Assembly: GCA_013215445.1 (NCBI GenBank)
Contig: JABSRA010000016.1
Coordinates: forward strand, 1-64,000
Direction of reading: 5' to 3'
DNA length: 64,000 bases
DNA from: Oceanospirillaceae bacterium
Lineage (GTDB): Bacteria; Pseudomonadota; Gammaproteobacteria; Pseudomonadales; Balneatricaceae
Each line of letters opens with the position of its first letter. Positions within the stretch are counted from its first letter, which is position 1. The translations under genes were made by a program, and so were the position numbers. Shown here piece after piece: positions 56,938 through 64,000 of the stretch. The notes beneath the pieces were generated by a model, which saw only the letters and a list, made by a program, of their open reading frames with translations, searched no databases and had not been told where the DNA came from.

Positions 56938-59211
56938 ATGTCTAGTTATACAGTAGATGACAGTATAGAGTCATTACCCCTGCGAGATTTCACCGAGAAA
57001 GCTTACTTAGATTATTCTATGTACGTGATTCTCGATCGCGCTCTGCCGCACATCGGTGACGGTATGAAACCAGTGCAGCGACGTATTGTTTTCGCGATGA
57101 GCGAGTTGGGCTTAAAAAACAGTGCCAAGCATAAAAAATCGGCCCGTACGGTGGGCGATGTGTTGGGTAAATATCATCCCCATGGTGATAGTGCCTGTTA
57201 CGAGGCGATGGTGTTGATGGCACAGCCTTTTAGCTATCGTTATCCGCTGATTGATGGCCAGGGAAACTGGGGAGCTCCAGATGATCCAAAGTCATTTGCG
57301 GCGATGCGTTACACTGAGGCGCGATTAACTAAATACGCGCAAGTCCTGCTCCAGGAAATTGGCTTGGGTACGGTAGATTGGTCACCCAATTTCGATGGCA
57401 CCATGAACGAGCCCACAGTACTGCCGGCTCGTCTACCCAATATATTACTCAATGGTGGCACCGGCATAGCGGTGGGAATGGCCACTGATATCCCCCCACA
57501 TAATTTGCGCGAAGTTACCTCGGCCTGTATACACTTACTGGAAAATCCACGCGCCACTTTAGAGGATATCTGTGAGTTTGTGCCAGGCCCGGATATGCCA
57601 ACCGATGCGGAAATTATCTCCTCCAAGGAAGAGCTTCGAAAACTCTACACCACGGGTAGAGGGTCCGTGCGCATGCGGGCGCTGTGGAATAAAGAGCAGG
57701 GTGATGTAATTATTACCTCGCTGCCGCACCAGGTCTCTGGCGCTAAAATTTTGGAGCAAATAGCGGCGCAAATGCAGCAGAAAAAACTGCCGATGGTCGC
57801 CGATTTGCGAGACGAATCCGATCATGAGAACCCGACCCGTTTAGTGATAGTGCCCAGGTCTAATCGTATCGACTTAGATCAATTGATGGGGCATTTGTTC
57901 GCCTCTACCGATCTTGAACGCACCTATCGCGTCAATATGAATATGATTGGTATCGACGGTAGGCCGCAGGTCAAAGATTTACGGCAAATTTTAACGGAGT
58001 GGCTGAGCTGGCGGACCACTGTAGTACGTAAGCGCTTACAGTATCGCTTAGATAAAGTGCTTGAAAGGCTGCATATTCTCGATGGTTTAATGACCGCCTA
58101 TTTGAATATTGACGAGATAATCGAAATTATTCGCACCACCGATAAACCCAAAGAAATCATGATGGAGCGCTTTAATATCTCTGATATTCAAGCCAATGCC
58201 ATTTTAGATCTCAAATTGCGCCATCTGGCAAAGCTGGAAGAGTTCAAGATTAAAGGGGAGCAGGATGAGCTGGCGGCAGAGCGTCAAAAGCTGGTATTGA
58301 TATTGGGATCCGATCAGCGCATGCGCACCCTGATTAAAAAAGAATTAAAGGAAGATATGGAGGCCTATGGCGATGATAGGCGCTCACCGATTGTGGCGCG
58401 TATCGAGGCTAAAGCCTTTGATGAAAAAGATTTGTTATCCGCAGAGCCGATCACGGCGGTGATCTCCAAACAGGGTTGGATTAGAGTAGCCAGAGGGCAC
58501 GATATTGATCCGACAGGTTTAAGTTACAAGTCGGGTGATAGTTTCAAAATAGCTTGTCAGGGGCGGATGAACTTGCCGACCTTGCTTCTGGATTCAACGG
58601 GGCGCAGCTATACCTTAGAGACGCATAATTTACCTTCTGCGAGGGGGCAGGGAGAACCGGTTACCGGTAAGATATCCATGCCCAAAGGTGCGACCATTGA
58701 TGCGGCCCTGTCGGGGGCTAATAGCGATGTGGTGTTATTATCATCCGATGCGGGTTATGGTTTCTTAACCACCATTGCCGATCTTTGCAGCAAAAATAAA
58801 AAAGGCAAAGCGGCGCTGAGTTTGTCTAAGAATGCACAGTTGCTCACCTCGATTAATATCGTCAGTCTCGGTGATAAAATGCTCGCTGCCATCACCAATG
58901 AGGGCAGAATGTTAGTCTTCCCGGTAGCGGATTTACCTGAGTTGGCAAAGGGCAAGGGTAATAAGATTATCAATGTCTCCACGGCTAAAGCCGCCAAACG
59001 CGAGGAGTTAATGATTGCATTAACCGTGTTTAATCCGGGGGATACAATTCTAGTTCACTCGGGCAAACAGCATCTAAAACTCAAACCTACCGATATTGTG
59101 CACTTTTCGGCTGAGCGTGGTAGGCGTGGTAATAAACTTCCCAGGGGCTATCAGCGAGTGGAGAGAGTTGAGGTCATACCCTCCAGTGCGGCTGAGCCAA
59201 GCGAAGGATAA
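56938..59211 (+). CDS. parC: DNA topoisomerase IV subunit A
   Basis: DNA-cleaving subunit of topoisomerase IV, 757 residues. The quinolone-resistance region is wild-type like: [14 protein letters not shown], with serine and glutamate at the positions equal to E. coli S80 and E84. The catalytic tyrosine lies in [10 protein letters not shown]. The C-terminal half is the beta-pinwheel (SARGQGEPV...). A terminator follows at once. Confidence 0.97.
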   Translation: MSSYTVDDSIESLPLRDFTEKAYLDYSMYVILDRALPHIGDGMKPVQRRIVFAMSELGLKNSAKHKKSARTVGDVLGKYHPHGDSACYEAMVLMAQPFSYRYPLIDGQGNWGAPDDPKSFAAMRYTEARLTKYAQVLLQEIGLGTVDWSPNFDGTMNEPTVLPARLPNILLNGGTGIAVGMATDIPPHNLREVTSACIHLLENPRATLEDICEFVPGPDMPTDAEIISSKEELRKLYTTGRGSVRMRALWNKEQGDVIITSLPHQVSGAKILEQIAAQMQQKKLPMVADLRDESDHENPTRLVIVPRSNRIDLDQLMGHLFASTDLERTYRVNMNMIGIDGRPQVKDLRQILTEWLSWRTTVVRKRLQYRLDKVLERLHILDGLMTAYLNIDEIIEIIRTTDKPKEIMMERFNISDIQANAILDLKLRHLAKLEEFKIKGEQDELAAERQKLVLILGSDQRMRTLIKKELKEDMEAYGDDRRSPIVARIEAKAFDEKDLLSAEPITAVISKQGWIRVARGHDIDPTGLSYKSGDSFKIACQGRMNLPTLLLDSTGRSYTLETHNLPSARGQGEPVTGKISMPKGATIDAALSGANSDVVLLSSDAGYGFLTTIADLCSKNKKGKAALSLSKNAQLLTSINIVSLGDKMLAAITNEGRMLVFPVADLPELAKGKGNKIINVSTAKAAKREELMIALTVFNPGDTILVHSGKQHLKLKPTDIVHFSAERGRRGNKLPRGYQRVERVEVIPSSAAEPSEG

Positions 59212-59698
59212 TAACCGTCAGTGGTAATCAAAAAAGCTTCTTTTTTAAGAGGCTTTTTTTTGCTGGCAGCGGCGAGGATGATACAGTGATTGCTGCATCG
59301 AGCATGACAGAGGTGGTAATACCATGTTTAGCAGAAAAACGTAAAGCCAGCCTTAATCAAGATTAAATACCGGCTTTAGGTGAAGCTAACCCTTGCAAAG
59401 AACATGTTCTAAATGAGATCTATTCAATCTTATGTTGATTTATTCCCACCGTTAAGTTAGCAGTTTTTGCATGAACCGTAGATGAACATTGTTACTAAAA
59501 TATGAAAAACAGCTGCCTTAAGGAAATTTAATTAAAACAAGGTATTAGAAATTTTTGTGAGTTATCTGCAAAATTGTGCTAGCGATCTAAACATAGAGTA
59601 GCCGCTGCTGAAACGGTAATCTTCGGCTACCGGTAATACCGCGCTTGAATCGTACTTACCACAGCTCGATCTGGTCGGCGCTTCGTATACCACCACGG
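59212..59698. other. Intergenic region after parC
   Basis: Starts with the parC terminator. The rest, about 430 bases, holds no supported gene. A short open tract on the plus strand near 59631-59700 (ALESYLPQLDLVGASY) has some coding look but no start; it may be chance or a remnant. The region lies between two converging genes. Confidence 0.4.
59230..59261. terminator. Terminator downstream of parC
   Basis: AAAAAGCTTC, loop TTTTTTAA, GAGGCTTTTT and a T run. One G-T wobble in a 10-bp stem. Confidence 0.85.
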
Positions 59699-61288
59699 CT
59701 AGAGACTTTTGGTTAAGTGTCGGGCTTGTTTTTCTAATAATTCTTGGTATTTAGGGCTCAAGCTTAAGATCAGAATTTTGTCCTCTTCCCGCCTCTGTGT
59801 CGTGGCACCGTCAAGTAAGGTATCTCTGAGGATGATAACTTCACTCAAAGGGGTGTGGCTAATCAGCTCGTTAGATTCGGTAGTGCGGGTAAGAAAATGC
59901 GCCTCCTCGCGGAGTAGCTCCAATTTATTGCGGTTACCGCGCACCAGAGATACTTGTAGGTTGAGCGTGGGCTGCATACGCGTTATTTGACGGTGATTGT
60001 AATATTTGTAGAGTTGATTGAAAAGTTTAGCCGCACACAGTGCTTTAATGCCATGGCTGTCTTCGGCATCAGGCTGATTAAACATAACCCGGATGTCTCC
60101 CGTCGCCAGTAATTCTACGCTACCCCCATAAATGCCGATGACTAATTGAATTAAACGACGATACTGAGAGAGCAAATGCTGATGTTCTTCAGGGTTTTCG
60201 ATAGGAGCTCTACCGCTGCTGCAATCAATAAAGAGCACATAGGCGGCGTCAGTGGCTGCTAAATTTAGTTCTGTTTGGTGTTCAAGAGAATACAAATCTA
60301 ATTGTTCCTCGTGGGGGTGTGCTCGAAAGAGAGGGTTTTCTTGCAGTTTTGAACGGGTCTTTGGCTCGCTTTCAGGAGTTGATTCACTGAGCTCAATTTC
60401 TACTGTTGGTGGCTGATGGCTGTGTTTCTTGCCGGTGTCTGGCTGGTTATGAAAAGGTTTAAAATGGGGCATTCTCTCTTGAGTGTCAGGCTTTAGCAAT
60501 GATACTAGCGCTCTGTTTTCGACAGAATCATCCTGGGTACTGGGCGTTGCTAAATGCGCTTGCTGGTGGTTAGCATCCTTAGCGCCATTGTTTAAATCGA
60601 TAATAGCCAGTGAGATAGAAGCGCTGTCAGAGCTGGCATCGATTGGTACGCGTTCGGCAACAGCCTGCTGTTCGGTGTTTTTCTGCTCGGGATTGCTTTG
60701 CGCTTGCGCGAGCTCCATAGAAAAACGATGTTCTAGCAAAGGCTTATATTGCAGCGAGAATTCGCGCATTATTTTCTTGGCGAAGATGGCAATGGCAAAT
60801 AACGTCAGTACTGTAGTGGCGGCGGTCAATAGCGCAATCAGCGAGAGTAACTTTTGGAAAAAAGCGGCGGCGGGTTGGTGGTCGATAAAGAGGGTTAATT
60901 CCCCCACTTTTATTTGATTGTTAAACAGGGGTTGTAGCTGGGCAGTCTCATTGTGATCACCCGCACGGGCCAGTAGATTTTGTTTGGCATCTACCAAGGT
61001 TGCTCCCTCGATGAAATTCGCTTGGGTTAATGTTTTCAGATAAAAATTCATATTCAGTGTGTCTTGCACCAATATCATCGGCGTCAAGCTGGTTTGTGCC
61101 TGAGTGATGATAATGTCAACTTGCTCTTGGGTGTACACCTTGGCTTGATTTTGGGTGAACAGATAGATAAAGAGACCGCTGCAAAAAATGCAAATCAACA
61201 TGATAACGGTCGTTAGCACGACCAGTTTAATGGGGGACGGTTCGAAAAAGGTTGCCTGTCTGGCTGAATTGGAAATGTTATTTGTCAT
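59699..61288 (-). CDS. Membrane protein with AhpA/YtjB-like sensor and cyclase-like domain
   Basis: A 529-residue protein. TM1 at about 20-48 and TM2 at about 150-175 flank a periplasmic loop; after a low-complexity cytoplasmic part (200-330, many H, P, S, E) comes a domain at about 345-500 that resembles class-III nucleotide cyclases: YVLFIDCSSGRAP, then YGGSVELLATGDIRVMF and KALCAAKLFNQL. It lacks the second metal aspartate and the usual purine-binding residues, so it is probably not an active cyclase. Pseudomonas has a similar gene near parE-parC. Function unknown. Confidence 0.7.
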   Translation of the reverse strand: MTNNISNSARQATFFEPSPIKLVVLTTVIMLICIFCSGLFIYLFTQNQAKVYTQEQVDIIITQAQTSLTPMILVQDTLNMNFYLKTLTQANFIEGATLVDAKQNLLARAGDHNETAQLQPLFNNQIKVGELTLFIDHQPAAAFFQKLLSLIALLTAATTVLTLFAIAIFAKKIMREFSLQYKPLLEHRFSMELAQAQSNPEQKNTEQQAVAERVPIDASSDSASISLAIIDLNNGAKDANHQQAHLATPSTQDDSVENRALVSLLKPDTQERMPHFKPFHNQPDTGKKHSHQPPTVEIELSESTPESEPKTRSKLQENPLFRAHPHEEQLDLYSLEHQTELNLAATDAAYVLFIDCSSGRAPIENPEEHQHLLSQYRRLIQLVIGIYGGSVELLATGDIRVMFNQPDAEDSHGIKALCAAKLFNQLYKYYNHRQITRMQPTLNLQVSLVRGNRNKLELLREEAHFLTRTTESNELISHTPLSEVIILRDTLLDGATTQRREEDKILILSLSPKYQELLEKQARHLTKSL

Positions 61289-61503
61289 TATTTCTATTTA
61301 TTTTTAAATAGCACAAGGTATCTGCTTCAATAAGGGTGATTAAGCGATTGAGGGCGTAGTATAATTACATTTAATCCCCTTTGCACCTCTGTCACTTAGT
61401 ATAAGTTTACAACTTGTGATTACAGCGATAATAATAGCTAAGAATAAGCGGGAAATTGTTAAAAAATTAATAATAGTAAGTATTTGTGAAGAGCGGATTA
61501 AAG

Positions 61504-62760
61504 ATGAGTGTCAATCAATACATGCAAGAGCTGGGGGAGAAGGCCAGAGTGGCTTCTCGCTATATAGCCAGAGCAGACAGCGTTAAGAAAAACCTGGCGC
61601 TACTGAAAATGGCCGAGGCATTAGATGAGAGTCGTCAAGCTTTAATAGCGGCCAATAAGGTCGATATTGAACATGCCATCGTAAAAAACATCCCCGCTGC
61701 GATGTTAGATCGTCTGCGCATTGATGATGCGGGTATCGATAAAATGATCGAGAGTTTAAAACAAGTGGCCAGCTTACCTGATCCGGTCGGTAGTATTGAT
61801 GATATGCGCTATTTAGACAGTGGTATTCAACTGGGTAAAATGCGCGTGCCGCTGGGGGTGATTGGCATAATTTATGAGTCGCGCCCCAATGTAACTATTG
61901 AGGCGGCTAGTCTCTGTCTTAAATCGGGCAACGCCACTATACTACGCGGCGGATCTGAAGCCATTCACTCAAATCAGGCTATCGCGCTCTGTATCGCCAA
62001 AGGGCTTGAACAGGCAGAGTTACCCGCAGAAGTAGTGCAAGTGGTGTCAACCACGGATCGTGCTGCAGTGGGAAAACTGATAACGATGACTGAATCGGTT
62101 GATATTATCATCCCCCGTGGTGGCAAGGGACTCATCGAGCGGATCAGCCGTGATGCCAAAGTCCCAGTGATTAAACACCTGGATGGTATTTGTCATGTAT
62201 ACGTTGATGCTCAAGCTGATTTGCAAAAGGCGACAGAGATAGCCATCAATGCAAAGACTCGTCGCTATGGGGTTTGCAATGCGATGGAAACATTGTTGGT
62301 GCATCGAGATGTCGCCGTGCCATTACTCGCGCAACTGTGCGAGTTGTTTGGCCAAAAGTCAGTCGAGTTACGCGGCTGTGAGCGCAGCCGTAAAATAGTA
62401 CCGCAGCTGCTGATTGCCGTAGAAGAGGATTGGTCCACGGAATATTTGGCGGCTATCTTATCGATTAAAATTGTCGATGATTTAGCGGAGGCGATTGAAC
62501 ATATTAATCACTATGGTTCTGCCCATACCGATGCCATTATTACGGAAAGCTATGCGAACTCGCGGATCTTTTTACGTGAAGTAGATTCCAGTTCGGTGAT
62601 GGTCAATGCTTCAACGGCTTTTGCCGATGGCTTTGAATACGGATTGGGCGCTGAGATCGGGATATCCACTGACAAAATTCACGTCAGGGGACCGGTGGGT
62701 TTAGAGGGCTTAACCTCACAGAAATATATAGTGTTAGGCAACGGTGAAATTCGCAGCTAA
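61504..62760 (+). CDS. proA: Gamma-glutamyl phosphate reductase
   Basis: NADPH-dependent second step of proline synthesis. With the ATG at 61504 ([15 protein letters not shown]) it has 418 residues, normal for ProA. The catalytic cysteine is in [16 protein letters not shown]; the dinucleotide region includes [16 protein letters not shown] and [13 protein letters not shown]. It starts the operon proA-nadD-rsfS-rlmH. An in-frame GTG at 61486 is less likely. Confidence 0.95.
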   Translation: MSVNQYMQELGEKARVASRYIARADSVKKNLALLKMAEALDESRQALIAANKVDIEHAIVKNIPAAMLDRLRIDDAGIDKMIESLKQVASLPDPVGSIDDMRYLDSGIQLGKMRVPLGVIGIIYESRPNVTIEAASLCLKSGNATILRGGSEAIHSNQAIALCIAKGLEQAELPAEVVQVVSTTDRAAVGKLITMTESVDIIIPRGGKGLIERISRDAKVPVIKHLDGICHVYVDAQADLQKATEIAINAKTRRYGVCNAMETLLVHRDVAVPLLAQLCELFGQKSVELRGCERSRKIVPQLLIAVEEDWSTEYLAAILSIKIVDDLAEAIEHINHYGSAHTDAIITESYANSRIFLREVDSSSVMVNASTAFADGFEYGLGAEIGISTDKIHVRGPVGLEGLTSQKYIVLGNGEIRS

Positions 62761-62799
62761 TTGGAGATGTTTTTGAACTGCGATAAGGGCGCTAAAGCC

Positions 62800-63435
62800 A
62801 TGTATATCTTTATGGGTGGAACCTTTGACCCCGTGCATAAAGGGCATTTGCGTGGCGCACGTCATGTCAGTGCACTCTATGGCAATGCTGTGGTGCATTT
62901 GTTGCCCACTAAGCTGCCAGTACATAAAGCGGCACCCAATGTCACTAATAGTCAACGCCTTGATATGTTGAGCCTCGCGGCGCTTGAATACCGCGAAATT
63001 AGCATTGATCTGCGTGAGATTAACGCTGACACAGCATCTTACACTATAGATACGCTAAAACAGCTGCGCCGGGAGATAGGCCATCATTGCTCGCTGGTAA
63101 TGGTGATAGGGATGGATTCTTTTATTACCTTGCCACAATGGCGTGACTACCAGCAGTTTTTAGAGTTGTGCCATATTTTGGTATTACAGAGACCTAATTA
63201 CAGCATTGCGGAAAATGGCTTAAATCAGGCGCTGTTGCTAAAGAGAGTCGAGGATGCCAAGCAACTGGTGACGAGCAGTGCTGGCAAGTTGTTTTTTTTA
63301 GAACAGCCCAATACGAATGTATCCGCCAGTGAAATTCGGACCTTGCTGGCAGAGGGTAATAAATCCGAGCTGCTGCCAAAAGCGGTAGCTCAATACATTG
63401 ATCAACATAAATTGTATCAAGAGATATCTGCGTGA
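62800..63435 (+). CDS. nadD: Nicotinate-nucleotide adenylyltransferase
   Basis: Makes NaAD from nicotinate mononucleotide and ATP. MYIFMGGTFDPVHKGHLRGA holds the nucleotidyltransferase loop with (H/T)xGH; the C-terminal motif, usually ISSTxIR, reads VSASEIRTLL. From ATG at 62800 it has 211 residues, as in E. coli. In-frame ATG at 62767, with GGAG touching it, and TTG at 62761 would add 11 to 13 residues. It is followed by rsfS after 42 bp. Confidence 0.93.
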   Translation: MYIFMGGTFDPVHKGHLRGARHVSALYGNAVVHLLPTKLPVHKAAPNVTNSQRLDMLSLAALEYREISIDLREINADTASYTIDTLKQLRREIGHHCSLVMVIGMDSFITLPQWRDYQQFLELCHILVLQRPNYSIAENGLNQALLLKRVEDAKQLVTSSAGKLFFLEQPNTNVSASEIRTLLAEGNKSELLPKAVAQYIDQHKLYQEISA

Positions 63436-63477
63436 GTAAATAACATTCATGCGTACATTAAATAAGGTAAATAGAAA

Positions 63478-63834
63478 ATGCAAAACCAAAAAGTATTAGA
63501 AATCGCGGTTGCCGCTCTGGAAGATTTAAAAGCTAAAAACATTGAAATCATTGATGTTATTGGTAAATCCAGTGTGACCGACTTCATGATCGTCTGTAGC
63601 GGAACTTCTAGGCGACATGTGATGTCTATCGCTGGCAATGTTGAAGATGAACTCAAACTCCAATCCATCAATGCCATTGGCAGTGAGGGGCACAAAGGGG
63701 GAGATTGGGTGATTGTCGATTTGTCGGATGTGGTCATCCATGTACTGACAGAAGAGGCGCGTGAACTCTATGATCTAGAGAAACTATGGCGCTTTGATAT
63801 GAAACCTGAAAATATGATTGAGCAGGGCAGTTAA
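63478..63834 (+). CDS. rsfS: Ribosomal silencing factor
   Basis: Binds uL14 on the 50S subunit and blocks subunit joining in starvation. The 118-residue protein has DVIGKSSVTDFMIVCSGTS, then AIGSEGHKGGDWVIVDLSDVVIHV, the core of the RsfS family. It lies between nadD and rlmH in the conserved order. Confidence 0.96.
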   Translation: MQNQKVLEIAVAALEDLKAKNIEIIDVIGKSSVTDFMIVCSGTSRRHVMSIAGNVEDELKLQSINAIGSEGHKGGDWVIVDLSDVVIHVLTEEARELYDLEKLWRFDMKPENMIEQGS

Positions 63835-63870
63835 TTTCTTGGTTAGATTGCGTTTAGAAGTATTCAAATT

Positions 63871-64000
63871 ATGAAAATTAAAATTTTGGCGGTGGGCACT
63901 AAAATGCCCGCTTGGGTTACCACGGGTTTTAGTGAATACAATAAACGTATGCCCCGGGAAATGCGGGTTGAAATAGTCGAAATATCCATAGGGCCTAGAG
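63871..64000 (+). CDS. rlmH: 23S rRNA (pseudouridine(1915)-N(3))-methyltransferase, cut by window edge
   Basis: The frame starts at ATG 63871 and reads [20 protein letters not shown], then [18 protein letters not shown], the N-terminus of the SPOUT methyltransferase RlmH. It is open to the end of the window. It follows rsfS as usual. Confidence 0.93.
   Translation, partial: MKIKILAVGTKMPAWVTTGFSEYNKRMPREMRVEIVEISIGPR

Noticed and set aside
59631-59700. Short open tract ALESYLPQLDLVGASY after parC
   Set aside because: No start codon or ribosome site, and a stop lies close upstream; chance is an adequate explanation.

Overview
This 64-kb window is a gene-dense, mostly single-copy stretch of a gammaproteobacterial chromosome. 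No rRNA, tRNA, CRISPR array, prophage or transposase gene was seen. Gene order resembles Pseudomonas and related marine lineages: dapF-lysA-lptM; glnE-ilvE-waaF-waaC; rpoH-ftsX-ftsE-ftsY-M16-rsmD; parE-parC; proA-nadD-rsfS-rlmH. Base composition, judged by eye, is in the mid to high 40s percent GC. Together with an LPS core pathway, a CrbS/CrbR-type acetate-switch pair and c-di-GMP proteins, this suggests a marine member of the Cellvibrionales/Pseudomonadales neighbourhood. The genus cannot be fixed from the sequence alone.

Layout. 1-2044: lysine/diaminopimelate genes (dapF cut by the window edge, lysA, the small lipoprotein lptM). 2062-14238: a long LPS inner-core and lipid A region: Kdo transferase waaA, heptose synthesis gmhA, gmhB and hldE, flippase msbA, a late acyltransferase, an O-antigen ligase-like gene, waaC and waaF. 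An FAD oxidoreductase and an aldo/keto reductase are inserted behind gmhB. 14526-22319: nitrogen, phosphate and arginine functions (ilvE, glnE, DUF47-pit, argA). 22321-25952: a CheX-like/CheY-like pair and a PhoPQ-type two-component system. 26500-32147: ilvD, a DHH phosphoesterase, trmB, a DUF423 protein and rpoH. 32565-37726: ftsX-ftsE-ftsY, a degenerate M16 protein and rsmD. 37933-42017: a 1155-residue transporter-like hybrid kinase and its LuxR-type regulator, which overlap tail to tail. 42205-46111: a gamma-carbonic-anhydrase-like protein, a decayed small gene, prlC, yheV and tag. 46464-50709: a cupredoxin / GGDEF-EAL / beta-barrel operon. 50797-54029: a MATE exporter and znuB-znuC, separated by a tandem repeat. 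54405-59211: yqiA-parE-parC. 59699-64000: a membrane protein with a cyclase-like domain, then proA-nadD-rsfS-rlmH.

The most unusual signals are non-coding or broken DNA. (1) The gap between the aldo/keto reductase and hldE holds diverged fragments of both neighbouring genes, and the differences are largely synonymous, as if a segment from a related strain had been recombined in. (2) The 5' end of the MATE gene has been amplified into about five units of 84-85 bp reaching the znuB stop. (3) A small gene upstream of the carbonic-anhydrase-like gene appears broken by two +1 indels, both in homopolymer runs. (4) A 51-bp repeat lies between ilvD and its terminator. Among intact genes, the most interesting are the CrbS/CrbR overlap, a CheX-type phosphatase with MshEN-like repeats, an FtsY with a transmembrane helix and about 20 five-residue repeats, and the cupredoxin/EAL/barrel operon. 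I found no clear-cut new defence or mobile system.
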